A stretch of 64,000 nucleotides of DNA from Niastella caeni (GTDB lineage: Bacteria; Bacteroidota; Bacteroidia; Chitinophagales; Chitinophagaceae), in contig NZ_STFF01000005.1 of assembly GCF_004834005.1 (NCBI RefSeq), positions 372,001-436,000 on the forward strand. The letters run 5' to 3'. Numbering within the stretch: the first letter of the stretch is position 1; each line of letters opens with the position of its first letter. A model generated the notes under the pieces. The model did not search any database, had not been told where the DNA came from, and saw nothing but the letters and a program-made list of their open reading frames with translations. The position numbers and the translations under genes were made by a program. Positions 43,953 through 52,985 of this stretch are shown piece by piece.

Positions 43953-44300
43953 GTGGTGAATGGAGAGTGGTGAATTGTCAGTGTTGTCAATGGTCAATGG
44001 TTAGTGGTGAGTTGTGAATGGAGAGTGGTGAATGGTCAATGGTGAGTGGTCAGTGGAGAGCGGTGAGTGGTTAGTGGTCAGTGGTGAAAGGTCAATGGTC
44101 AATGGTGGGTGGTCAGTGGTTAGTGGTTAGTGGTTAGTGGTGATGGTGAATTGTCAGTGGTGAATGGTCAGTGGAGAGCGGTGAGTGGTTAGTGGTCAGT
44201 GGTGAAAGGTCAATGGTCAATGGTGGGTGGTCAGTGGTTAGTGGTTAGTGGTGATGGTGAATTGTCAGTGGTGAATGGTGAGTGATCAATGGTGAAAGGT
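43953..44300. repeat. Heptad array of GNATGGT/GTCAGTG-type units
   Basis: About 350 bp of near-tandem 7-mers such as GAATGGT, CAATGGT, CAGTGGT, TAGTGGT and GAGTGGT. The consensus is roughly NA(A/G)TGGT, strongly G/T-rich with little C on the plus strand. Units vary and drop in and out of register slightly. It shows the same words, complementary, as the short repeat at 2712-2742. Confidence 0.85.
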
Positions 44301-44320
44301 GTATCGCACAGCTGTCTTTT

Positions 44321-44596
44321 GCTTGCAGCTTGCGGCTTGCGGCTTGCAGCTTGCAGCTTGCAGCTTGCGGCTTACCGCTTACCGCTTACAGCTTGCAGCT
44401 TACAGCTTGCAGCTTACAGCTTGCAGCTTACAGCTTGCAGCTTACAGCTTGCAGCTTACAGCTTGCAGCTTACAGCTTGCAGCTTACAGCTTGCAGCTTA
44501 CAGCTTGCAGCTTACAGCTTGCGGCTTGCAGCTTACCGCTTACCGCTTACCGCTTACCACTTACCACTTACCGCTTGCAGCTTACCGCTTGCAGTT
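44321..44596. repeat. Heptad array of GCTTGCA/GCTTACA units ending at the DUF6496 stop codon
   Basis: About 39 consecutive 7-mers. Between 44384 and 44516 GCTTACA and GCTTGCA alternate exactly (19 units), giving a 14-nt higher-order repeat. The flanks carry GCTTGCG, GCTTACC and CACTTAC variants. The array stops one base before the stop codon of the minus-strand DUF6496 gene (44597). All three plus-strand frames are open across it because 7 is not a multiple of 3, which explains the three overlapping leucine/alanine/cysteine-rich frames seen there. Confidence 0.9.
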
Positions 44597-44857
44597 CTAT
44601 TTCTTCGAAGTCGCTCTCCTTCTGGACGCTGTTTTCCTTGCGGCCTTTTTCCTTCCAACATTCTTCTTCGCGCTTTTCTTCTTTTTGGGAGCAGGCACTT
44701 TAGCGCCTTTTTTCCTGGCTTCTGATAATCCGATTGCAATTGCCTGATCGCGACTGGTAACTTTCCTGCCGCTTCTTCCGCTGCGCAACGTACCTTTTTT
44801 CTTACGACGCATAGCGCTTTCTACTGTCTTCTGTGCTTTTTTTGAATACCTGGCCAT
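44597..44857 (-). CDS. DUF6496 small basic protein
   Basis: An 86-residue, highly basic protein (MARYSKKAQKTVESAMRRKK ... RRATSKK). The middle segment RSGRSGRKVTSRDQAIAIGL is the DUF6496 core; the C-terminal ~35 residues are lysine/arginine/alanine-rich, like histone H1 tails. A nucleic-acid-binding role is plausible, as commonly assumed for this family, and unproven. Its stop codon abuts the GCTTGCA array, so the 3' untranslated region is this repeat. Confidence 0.75.
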   Translation of the reverse strand: MARYSKKAQKTVESAMRRKKKGTLRSGRSGRKVTSRDQAIAIGLSEARKKGAKVPAPKKKKSAKKNVGRKKAARKTASRRRATSKK

Positions 44858-45270
44858 AACTATAATTTTAAAATTGCTGAATAATTATACCTTATAAAAA
44901 ATGCAAATTCCCATGCCACAGGGCAATCGTTTTTGTAATGCGTTACATATTGTTGTTTGTATCAATTGATAACGGGTAAAGTGTAGAAGTGGTTTCCCAT
45001 TCAAATTGCATTTTTGCCATAATTGCCTGTGAAACAGATGGGAATAATTTTTTAATAACTATAGTGTCGTTTTATGCTGACGTAATGTTTGGTGTAAAGA
45101 GGCGTATGTTTCCATCGAACCTATTTCGTTAACCTTTCTGTCTGCTGCTGCAGTGTGTGTGCGCCTTGCGAATGCAGCATGGAGCTTGCAGCCGGCAGTA
45201 TCAAAAATGCGTTTAATGAACCACGTTGTATAAAAAACTTTAACGATTAGCGAACTAAAAATGTGAGAAT
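44858..45270. other. Divergent intergenic region
   Basis: 413 bp between DUF6496 (-) and DUF2383 (+) genes. No coding frame, tandem repeat or strong hairpin was recognised; promoters for both genes presumably lie here. Confidence 0.4.
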
Positions 45271-45738
45271 ATGAAACAGAATAATGAAGTGATCGAGGTA
45301 TTGAACGATCTTATAAGAATCAATAACGATCGTACTGCAGGTTACACAAGGGCTGCAGAAGATACCAAAATTGTAGACGTTGATCTGCGTACCATCTTCG
45401 ACCGCCTGGCAGATGACAGTCGCCAGAATGCGATTGAATTAACATCGCAGGTGGGCCGACTGGGGGGAGAACCGGCTTCCGGTACCACTGTGTCTGGTAA
45501 AATATACAGGGCATGGATGAGTGTAAAGGATATGTTTACCGGTAAAGACCGGCATTCATTACTGGCCTCCTGCGAATATGGTGAAGATGCCGCCCAACGA
45601 GCCTATGAAGATGCATTGACATCCGATGCTCCATTGCCTACAGATGTAAGGCAGTTAATAGTAAGCCAAAAGGCTTCGTTGAAGAATGCGCATGATATGA
45701 TCAAAAAATACAGGGATATGCATGAAATAACAAAGTAA
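45271..45738 (+). CDS. DUF2383 (PA2169 family) four-helix-bundle protein
   Basis: A 155-residue protein opening MKQNNEVIEVLNDLIRIND-like with the family's segment NNDRTAGYTRAAEDTK, then LRTIFDRLADDSRQNAIEL and a C-terminal LIVSQKASLKNAHDMIKKYRD. DUF2383 proteins form ferritin-like four-helix bundles and are common in stress islands. No metal-binding set was confirmed. The gene is on the plus strand with its own terminator downstream. Confidence 0.88.
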   Translation: MKQNNEVIEVLNDLIRINNDRTAGYTRAAEDTKIVDVDLRTIFDRLADDSRQNAIELTSQVGRLGGEPASGTTVSGKIYRAWMSVKDMFTGKDRHSLLASCEYGEDAAQRAYEDALTSDAPLPTDVRQLIVSQKASLKNAHDMIKKYRDMHEITK

Positions 45739-45776
45739 ATTAATTTATAATAGTGGCTTTAGTACTGTAGAGCAAA

Positions 45777-45816
45777 AACAGGTCGGGTAATTTCGTTTAC
45801 CTGGCCTGTTCGTTTT
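45777..45816 (+). terminator. Rho-independent terminator
   Basis: AACAGG (from 45777/8) with GGGTAA pairs with TTTACC and CCTGTT (ending at 45810) around TTTCG, followed by CGTTTT. It lies 40 bp after the DUF2383 gene. Confidence 0.65.
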
Positions 45817-45950
45817 AGGTATAACTGTTGAATTGTTGATTATATAAATGAATAACAGCATGTAAGTGGGGAAATAAATACACTCTTTGCATAAAAGCAG
45901 GCCATAAAGTGCTGGCAAACAATTTTATTATACAAGAATAAAAAAGAGCT

Positions 45951-46295
45951 ATGAGGACAGAGTATAATAGTTCTACTCCATATATCCAAAGCATGGTTTC
46001 CTGTTTAAGCAAGGTCGTAGACGATGGCTACAAAGAAGATTTTATCGCTACGGGTGAGGGGCTGGAATCATCAAGTACCCGGAAACTCTACGGTCCCGGT
46101 GAAGTAAAGGTAGTTACCTCATTCCGGTTTGAAGGTTTTTCCGATCCACTCGATAGCGCGGTATTGTACGTAATAGAAACAGCTGATGGGGTAAAAGGAA
46201 CTTTAATAGATGGCTGTGGAAATTTAGCCGACCCGTTCGTTTATAAGTTTATACTGGATGTAGAATCCCGAAGCGAAAAACTCATGATCAACTAG
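45951..46295 (+). CDS. Small conserved protein (family often named phosphoribosylpyrophosphate synthetase)
   Basis: A 114-residue protein (MRTEYNSSTPYIQSMVSCLS) with segments KVVDDGYKEDFIATGEGL, FRFEGFSDPLDSAVLYVIET and GVKGTLIDGCGNLADPF. These match a small Bacteroidota family that databases sometimes call PRPP synthetase but that is too short to be that enzyme. The function is unknown. It lies in the stress-gene island, preceding a terminator at 46328-46355. Confidence 0.6.
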   Translation: MRTEYNSSTPYIQSMVSCLSKVVDDGYKEDFIATGEGLESSSTRKLYGPGEVKVVTSFRFEGFSDPLDSAVLYVIETADGVKGTLIDGCGNLADPFVYKFILDVESRSEKLMIN

Positions 46296-46327
46296 GCAAT
46301 ATTTCCATTATATATCGGATATCAAAT

Positions 46328-46360
46328 AAAAGCTGCGGGTCTCCTGCAGCTTTTTATTTT
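46328..46360 (+). terminator. Rho-independent terminator
   Basis: AAAAGCTGC (46328-46336) pairs with GCAGCTTTT (46346-46354), followed by TATTTT. It closes the 114-residue protein gene. Confidence 0.75.
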
Positions 46361-46371
46361 GCTTATATGCT

Positions 46372-46407
46372 ACATAAAAAAGCAACAGAATATATATATT
46401 CTGTTGC
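46372..46407 (-). terminator. Terminator of the Lmo0937-type gene
   Basis: A perfect palindrome from 46382 to 46407 with outer arms GCAACAGAATAT and ATATTCTGTTGC; on the minus strand it is followed by a T-rich run (TTTTTTATG). It lies 31 bp beyond the stop of the small membrane-protein gene. Confidence 0.75.
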
Positions 46408-46438
46408 CTGATTGAGACTTACTATATGAAGGATAAAA

Positions 46439-46585
46439 CTAAGTGCTGCGCATCAAGCCAAGAATTAACGAAATTACGGCCAATACAATTAAGATATGTA
46501 TTAACCCACCTGCACTATATACAAAGAAACCTAATAGCCAGCCTATCACTAAGATCACTGCAACAAGATAAAGTATACTTCTCAT
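46439..46585 (-). CDS. Lmo0937 family (DUF5670) small membrane protein
   Basis: A 48-residue protein: MRSILYLVAVILVIGWLLG, then the glycine hinge FVYSAGGLIHILIV and LILGLMRST. Two short transmembrane segments around a GG turn are the family pattern. Such peptides are stress-induced in many bacteria, function unknown. It is too short for a usual gene cutoff but is supported by family match, a clear ATG at 46585 and a following terminator. Confidence 0.85.
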   Translation of the reverse strand: MRSILYLVAVILVIGWLLGFFVYSAGGLIHILIVLAVISLILGLMRST

Positions 46586-46788
46586 GGTGAACAATTTTTA
46601 GGTTGCGTAATATGTATTAACTAATAAAAATTACCTGCCACGAGCTAAAAGCGTCCCGTTGAGAAAGATTTGCTATTAATAAGCAAGGAAGTTGTAGAAG
46701 CTTTTACTCATTACAAAACCATTATTCTATAGTGGCAATAACGGGAACGTTCTTTTTAATGGCATGTGATATGATCATTTTTAAAATA

Positions 46789-47697
46789 ATGGCAAATACC
46801 TGGAAAATCTTTAAACAATCAGTTTCTGAGTTCTTAGACGACAATTGTATAAAGCTCAGCGCTTCCTTGTCTTATTATACCATTTTTGCATTGGGCCCAA
46901 CCCTGATCGTTATTATTTCATTTGCCGGCATCTTCCTGGGCCGTGAGGCCGTTGAGGGAAAATTGTACGACCAGATAAAATTGTTAGTCGGGAGCGCCGC
47001 CGCCATACAAATACAAAATATTATCGCTAACCTTCAGCAAAGCCAGCAATCGGTTACTGCGGCCATCATAGGCGTGGTGCTGTTGATCTTAGGCGCAACC
47101 GGGGTATTCACCGAAATTCAGGGTTCTATCAATTATATCTGGTCAATACGCGCAAAGCCCAAAAAAGGCTGGCTGAAATTTATCACTAATCGCCTCATAT
47201 CTTTTTCCCTGGTTATTAGTTGTGGGTTTATTTTATTGGTGTCGCTTATTATTAATGCAGTTATGGAATTGTTAAATGAAAAACTGCAGTACTATTTTCA
47301 AAGTGTTACAATAGTTGTGTTTTATATTCTGAACTGGGTATTGATCTTTGCGGTGATCACGGCCCTGTTTGCCATCATCTTTAAAGTATTGCCCGATGCC
47401 ACCATCAAATGGAAAGACGCGATCATTGGGGCCGGGTTCACTGCCCTGCTATTTATGCTGGGTAAATTCCTGATAAGCTTATATATCGGAAAATCTAATG
47501 TGGGCTTAACCTATGGCGCTGCCGGTTCAATAATAGTGATACTGGTGTGGGTATACTATTCTTCCCTGATCTTGTTCTTTGGCGCCGAGTTCACCAAGAT
47601 ATATTCTATACACCATGGAGCAGGCATAAAGCCTACCGAGACCGCTGTTTTTATCATTAAGCACGAAGCGAAGGAAATAGGCGAGTCAAAAATATGA
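46789..47697 (+). CDS. YihY/virulence factor BrkB family membrane protein
   Basis: Encodes 302 residues from the ATG at 46789 (MANTWKIFKQSVSEFLDDN); an upstream in-frame ATG at 46732 is unlikely. It has about six hydrophobic segments, including LSASLSYYTIFALGPTLIVII, typical of the family's N-terminus, and YGAAGSIIVILVWVYYSSLILFFGAEFTK near the C-terminus, which is the family signature. The role in bacteria is unknown; it is not a ribonuclease. It closes the stress-gene island. Confidence 0.88.
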   Translation: MANTWKIFKQSVSEFLDDNCIKLSASLSYYTIFALGPTLIVIISFAGIFLGREAVEGKLYDQIKLLVGSAAAIQIQNIIANLQQSQQSVTAAIIGVVLLILGATGVFTEIQGSINYIWSIRAKPKKGWLKFITNRLISFSLVISCGFILLVSLIINAVMELLNEKLQYYFQSVTIVVFYILNWVLIFAVITALFAIIFKVLPDATIKWKDAIIGAGFTALLFMLGKFLISLYIGKSNVGLTYGAAGSIIVILVWVYYSSLILFFGAEFTKIYSIHHGAGIKPTETAVFIIKHEAKEIGESKI

Positions 47698-47870
47698 CTG
47701 GGAATTTTTTTCTACATCATTCTCCCATTGTTAAATTCCACTTCTTTGGATTGTATTTGAACCTTGTAATGGCATAGGTATTTATTGAATGTTCTGTATA
47801 CATTAAAAAGGATCCCGGCATTATTGTATTAGTATTTGATTGGATATACAGTACGCTAAAGCTAATAACG

Positions 47871-50800
47871 TTGAAGAAAGCGGTTAAAATAACTTTTAAA
47901 GTGCTCTTGTGGATAGTTGCAGCACTGCTATTGATAGCAGTACTTGTACAAACGCCACCGGTACAAAACTTTGCCCGGAAAAAAGTACAGGCCTGGCTGC
48001 AGCACAAGCTGGGCACCCGCTTCGAGATCGGCCGTTTACGTATCGGTTTTCCCTCCTCCGTTGTATTGGATAACGTATATGTGGAAGACAAAACAAAAGA
48101 TACCTTGTTATACGGCGGTCGGATCAAGGTCAACATTCAATTATTCAAATTATTGCAGAATGAAGTGCAGATCGGCGACCTGAGGCTGCAACACATGACT
48201 GCTAAAATAAAACGGCAGTTGCCGGATACTGTCTTTAATTTTCAATTCCTTATAGACGCTTTTGTCGTTGAAAATAAAAAGCCCGCCAATCCCGCCGATA
48301 CCGCAGCCCTGAAAATGGGACTTGACAATTTATACCTCGACGATATCCGGTTTATATATAAGGATACGATCTCGGGAAATGACTGGGCCATTCAGCTTGA
48401 CCATTTCGATAGCCATATAAATAAGTTTGATCCGCAAAAGCAGTTTTTCGATGTGCCCACGATTAACCTGAACGGCCTAACGGCCCGGTTATACCAGTAC
48501 AAGCCATTGGTAACGGCAGAGGATGTGATCACCAACGATTCAACAGTGGCCCCTATGCCCGTTATTAACCTGAAGCGGGTACAACTTAAAAATATTGATA
48601 TCGATTACCAGAATAACGTGTCGGCTTTGTATACAAAGGCAAAGGTGCAAAACCTGGATACACGTGTGAACACGGCCGACCTGAACGGGCGACGGATCAT
48701 TTTAGACCATCTTCGTTTACTGGGAGCAGAAACCCAGGTGTTAATGGGTAAAACAGAATCGGCAAAGCTGGTTGCCGAAAAGGCAAAAACAGAAGCCAAA
48801 GATGTTGTGGCCCAAAGCTGGCTGGTAAATGTGCGTAACGTAAACATTCAAAGAACTCATTTCCAGTTTGACGATGAAAGCCAGCCCCGTAAAAAACAGG
48901 AGCTTGATTATGGGCACCTGAAAGCAACTGACATCACTTTACAGGCCCGTAATATTTTAATGGATGTAGATTCAATAACCGCTTCTGTACAACAAGCCGC
49001 ATTTAAAGAGCAAAGCGGTTTTGCCCTGCAACAACTGCAGGGTGATTTTTTGTACACCGGCCAAAAAGTACACGCCGATCGGCTGTTTGTTAAAACACCG
49101 GGTACCCGGTTGCGACATACTATTCATCTCGATTATCCATCGCTTGAAAGCGTACAAAAAGACATTGGCAGTTTACAGGTAAAGGCCGTATTGCCTGATT
49201 GCTATGTTTCCAATAAAGACATTCTATTTTTTGTTCCTGCCCTAAAAAAGCAACCTGTATTTAGCGACCCTGCAACCGTATTTAAGATCAATGCCGATGT
49301 AGCGGGCCGGGTTGATCGGCTAACTGCCCGGGTATTACAGGTGCAGGGATGGAACAATACAAAGATCGATGTGGCCGGAACGATCATAGGGTTGCCCTCG
49401 GTTGATAAGCTGTATGGCGATGTACGCATCAATGAAATTCGTACAACCAAAAAAGATGCAGAAAAATTCCTCCCCGAAGCGATACGCGCCCAGGTGGAAA
49501 TTCCTGCCACCCTGCAACTAACGGGAACAGTTAAAGGAAACGGCCGGCAAATGCGCACCAATGTGCAGGTAAAAAGCTCGTCGGGCAATATTACCCTGAA
49601 CGGCACTATGGCCAACTACCAGGATATGAAGGCGGCCAGTTACGATATGCAGGTGCAGGCGCAACAGGTACAGGCCGGAACGATTCTAAAAAATCCCAAC
49701 CTGCAGGCTGTAACAGCCAATGTGGAGGTGCAGGGCAAAGGATTGACACAGCAAACAGCCGACGCTACCCTAAAAGGTACTGTTGAATCATTCGGATTTC
49801 AACAATATAATTACAGCAACATCAACCTAGATGCTGCCATTAAAGACCAGCAGGCAAAAGGCAATGTGAATATTGCTGATGAAAATATTCGCCTCGGGGG
49901 CAGTATTTCGGTGAACCTGGCATTGGCAGATCCGGCGCTTACGGCGGATATTATGGTAGACAGCATCAAAACAAAACCTCTTAATTTAACCCCACAGGAG
50001 GTTATTTACCGTGGAAAAATAGTGGCCAACCTGCCCAATATAAACCCCGATAGTTTGGAGGGCAATGTAAACATCATTCACTCCTTACTGGTAACCGGTA
50101 ATGACCGCTTGCAACTGGATACCGTTACCATAATAGCGGATCGCATGGCCGATAGCAGTCGCCTCACATTGCAAAGCGATGTGGCAAAAGCCACGTTGGC
50201 CGGCAGGTATAAATTAACCCAACTGGGAACCATTTTTTCGCAAATGGTACAACCCTATTTTTCAGTTATGCCAGCCAAACAACCGGCAGCAGCTACTACC
50301 CCTTTTAATTTCAGGCTGGAATTATATGTTACAGATAACCCCGCGTTAAAAGTGGCGTTCCCTACATTGCAACAATTCAGAACGCTTAACGTACATGCGC
50401 ATTTTGCCAGCGATAGCGGCTGGCAGGCAAACGCCCAGATGCCTGTACTGGTTACCAACGTCATTTCTATTAACAATATGCAATTGCAGGCGGGGGTTCG
50501 CGACAGCGCATTATACGCTACTACAACTGCCGACCAAATACATTTCGGCGGAAACACTGTTTACAAAGCTTTCATTCGCGCCAATGCCGCTAATAATAAA
50601 GTCGACTTCCTGACCCGTTTTCACGACCAAACCGGAAGAGTACAATATTCAATACCAGGATTAATGAGGCAACCTCAATTTGGCGTATACGATATCAGCC
50701 TGAAACCAGATAGCCTTTTATTGAATTATGACCTGTGGAGCGTGGCGCCGGATAACGTAATACACCTTACGAATAATGATCTCAGGGTGAACAATTTTAT

Positions 50801-52985
50801 GCTGAACCACAACTTCCAGCAGTTTAGCCTGAAGAGCAAAGGGAATATGCTCAATGCGCCGGCAGAGGCCAGCTTTACCAGTTTTCAAATTTCAACCCTG
50901 GCCGCTTTTGTTACATCCGATTCCATGGCAGTGGATGGAACGCTCGATGGAGAGATCCTGTTATATAACCTTACCACACAGCCGTTGTTTTCGGGAGATG
51001 TAACCATTGGTAACCTTAATTTTCAAGGTGATACTGTGGGTAATGTTATAGTTAAAGCGAAGAATACAACCCCCGACATCATCAATGCCGATATATTATT
51101 AACTGGTCGTGGTAACCACGCCACAGTAAACGGAGACTTTTATTTAAAACCGGTGAATGGAAATGATTTCCGGTTCAGGCTGGCATTGGATACATTGAAT
51201 TTAGCCACCATAGAAGGTGCAACCAATGGCGCCATTCGTAATGCGTCGGGACGTGTGACCGGGCAGTTTGATGTATCCGGATCATTCAGGAAACTAAATA
51301 TAGATGGCGGGCTGAATTTTAAACAGACGAACTTTAATCTGAGCATGCTCAACAGTTATTTCCACATTGAAGATGAAAGAATAGCAGTTAACAACGAGGG
51401 TATCCGGTTCGACAGTTTTATAATAGAGGATTCCGCTAAGAACAAAGCTACCATCAATGGCATGATCTATACTACGGATTTTGCAAAATACCGGTTCGAT
51501 CTGAGTGTGCGGGCCAACAACTTCCAGGCAATGAACAGCACCAAGCAGCAGAACAGGCTGTATTATGGCCAGTTGATCTTTAGTAGCAATATGAAACTAA
51601 AAGGAACGGCTGAGCGACCGGTAGTAGATGGAAGTATTACCATTGCCGATAAAACAAACGTAACAGTGGTACTGCCACAACAAAACCCATCTGTTGTAAA
51701 GCGCGAAGGCATTGTACAGTTTGTTGATATGGATGCGCCGGAGAACGATTCATTATTTATGAACGCCCGTGCCGGTTTTGATTCGCTGAACAGGTCATTC
51801 TTAACCGGTCTTGATATTTCGGCCAACGTTGAAATTAAGAAAGAAGCCGTATTCAGTATGATCGTGGATGAAGGCAATGGTGATTTCATTCGCATGCAGG
51901 GCGAGGGATTGCTTACAGGTGGCATTGACCCGAGCGGTAAAACCACTTTGTCTGGTTCATACGAAATCAAGAGCGGCGCCTATGAACTGAGTTATAATTT
52001 TTTGCGCCGGAAGTTCGAGATCCAGGAAGGAAGTAAAATTGTATGGAATGGAGAGCCAACCAAAGCCGATCTGGATGTTACGGCCATTTATAAAACGAAG
52101 GCCGCACCTATGGACCTGGTAGAGAACCAGATTGCCGATGCAGAAGCCAGTGATCGTAATGCGTATTTACAGCGCCTGCCCTTTGAAGTATTACTTATAT
52201 TAAAAGGAGAGTTATTACAACCGCAGGTAAGTTTTGACATTCAATTACCAGAAGAAAGTAATGAGATCTCAAGGGGAACAGCCACTACCATCAATTACCG
52301 GCTTACCCAATTACGGCAGGAACCCTCGGAGTTGAATAAGCAGGTATTTTCCTTGTTGTTGCTTAACCGGTTTGTTGGTGAAAACCCATTTGAAAGCAGC
52401 GCAGGCGGGGTAACCGCTGAATCTTTGGCCCGCCAAAGCGCCAGCAAGTTATTGACCGAGCAATTGAACAGACTGGCGGGTGACCTGGTGCAGGGAGTTG
52501 ATATCAATTTCGATGTAACTTCTTTCGACGATTATTCAACCGGTAGCGCACAAACCCGTACCGACTTAAATGTGGCATTATCGAAGCGTCTCCTGAACGA
52601 CCGGTTGACCGTAACAGTAGGTAATAATTTTGAATTGGAAGGGTCGCAGAATACTGGTCGTAACTCCAGCAACATTGCAGGTAATGTAGCTGTAGATTAT
52701 AGCATAAGTAAAGACCGCCGGTATATGTTACGGGCCTATCGCAAGAACGAATATGAAGGCGTAATTGAAGGCTATGTAATAGAAACAGGCGTTGGGTTTC
52801 TTATTACCCTTGATTATAATAAGTTCAGGAACCTGTTCCTCGGTAAAAAGGGCCGGGAAGAAAGACGGCAAAGAATTCAACGGGCCCGGGAAGCCGAACA
52901 AAAAGACCAGCCGCCGCCAACCCCGCCACAAACAACTATTCCATCACCTGAAAACAGGGAAGCCGAAAAGCGTGAAGAAAGCTAG
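47871..52985 (+). CDS. tamB: TamB (translocation and assembly module, DUF490) protein
   Basis: A 1704-residue inner-membrane-anchored protein. The start is a TTG at 47871, giving MKKAVKITFKVLLWIVAALL, an N-terminal transmembrane segment. The rest is repetitive beta-strand sequence typical of AsmA/TamB groove proteins, with the C-terminal DUF490 domain from about residue 1250 to 1640 (EGLLTGGIDPSGKTTLSGSYE; VNFDVTSFDDYSTG region). TamB bridges inner and outer membranes for lipid or protein traffic. It overlaps the TamL gene by 14 nt. The TTG start has no competitor ATG nearby, so it is likely but not certain. Confidence 0.88.
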   Translation: MKKAVKITFKVLLWIVAALLLIAVLVQTPPVQNFARKKVQAWLQHKLGTRFEIGRLRIGFPSSVVLDNVYVEDKTKDTLLYGGRIKVNIQLFKLLQNEVQIGDLRLQHMTAKIKRQLPDTVFNFQFLIDAFVVENKKPANPADTAALKMGLDNLYLDDIRFIYKDTISGNDWAIQLDHFDSHINKFDPQKQFFDVPTINLNGLTARLYQYKPLVTAEDVITNDSTVAPMPVINLKRVQLKNIDIDYQNNVSALYTKAKVQNLDTRVNTADLNGRRIILDHLRLLGAETQVLMGKTESAKLVAEKAKTEAKDVVAQSWLVNVRNVNIQRTHFQFDDESQPRKKQELDYGHLKATDITLQARNILMDVDSITASVQQAAFKEQSGFALQQLQGDFLYTGQKVHADRLFVKTPGTRLRHTIHLDYPSLESVQKDIGSLQVKAVLPDCYVSNKDILFFVPALKKQPVFSDPATVFKINADVAGRVDRLTARVLQVQGWNNTKIDVAGTIIGLPSVDKLYGDVRINEIRTTKKDAEKFLPEAIRAQVEIPATLQLTGTVKGNGRQMRTNVQVKSSSGNITLNGTMANYQDMKAASYDMQVQAQQVQAGTILKNPNLQAVTANVEVQGKGLTQQTADATLKGTVESFGFQQYNYSNINLDAAIKDQQAKGNVNIADENIRLGGSISVNLALADPALTADIMVDSIKTKPLNLTPQEVIYRGKIVANLPNINPDSLEGNVNIIHSLLVTGNDRLQLDTVTIIADRMADSSRLTLQSDVAKATLAGRYKLTQLGTIFSQMVQPYFSVMPAKQPAAATTPFNFRLELYVTDNPALKVAFPTLQQFRTLNVHAHFASDSGWQANAQMPVLVTNVISINNMQLQAGVRDSALYATTTADQIHFGGNTVYKAFIRANAANNKVDFLTRFHDQTGRVQYSIPGLMRQPQFGVYDISLKPDSLLLNYDLWSVAPDNVIHLTNNDLRVNNFMLNHNFQQFSLKSKGNMLNAPAEASFTSFQISTLAAFVTSDSMAVDGTLDGEILLYNLTTQPLFSGDVTIGNLNFQGDTVGNVIVKAKNTTPDIINADILLTGRGNHATVNGDFYLKPVNGNDFRFRLALDTLNLATIEGATNGAIRNASGRVTGQFDVSGSFRKLNIDGGLNFKQTNFNLSMLNSYFHIEDERIAVNNEGIRFDSFIIEDSAKNKATINGMIYTTDFAKYRFDLSVRANNFQAMNSTKQQNRLYYGQLIFSSNMKLKGTAERPVVDGSITIADKTNVTVVLPQQNPSVVKREGIVQFVDMDAPENDSLFMNARAGFDSLNRSFLTGLDISANVEIKKEAVFSMIVDEGNGDFIRMQGEGLLTGGIDPSGKTTLSGSYEIKSGAYELSYNFLRRKFEIQEGSKIVWNGEPTKADLDVTAIYKTKAAPMDLVENQIADAEASDRNAYLQRLPFEVLLILKGELLQPQVSFDIQLPEESNEISRGTATTINYRLTQLRQEPSELNKQVFSLLLLNRFVGENPFESSAGGVTAESLARQSASKLLTEQLNRLAGDLVQGVDINFDVTSFDDYSTGSAQTRTDLNVALSKRLLNDRLTVTVGNNFELEGSQNTGRNSSNIAGNVAVDYSISKDRRYMLRAYRKNEYEGVIEGYVIETGVGFLITLDYNKFRNLFLGKKGREERRQRIQRAREAEQKDQPPPTPPQTTIPSPENREAEKREES

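Noticed and set aside
43953..44596. Possible CRISPR array
   Set aside because: Unit length is 7 nt without longer unique spacers, and there are no cas genes in the window.
44282..44747. Three overlapping plus-strand open frames of 130-150 codons rich in Leu, Ala, Cys and Ser
   Set aside because: They are produced by the 7-nt repeat, which reads the same heptapeptide in every frame and has no stop. They also cross into the antisense of the DUF6496 gene.
52792..52971. Longer start for TamL at 52792
   Set aside because: The extra 60 residues are the out-of-frame reading of the tamB 3' end and would hide the lipoprotein signal that starts at the GTG at 52972.
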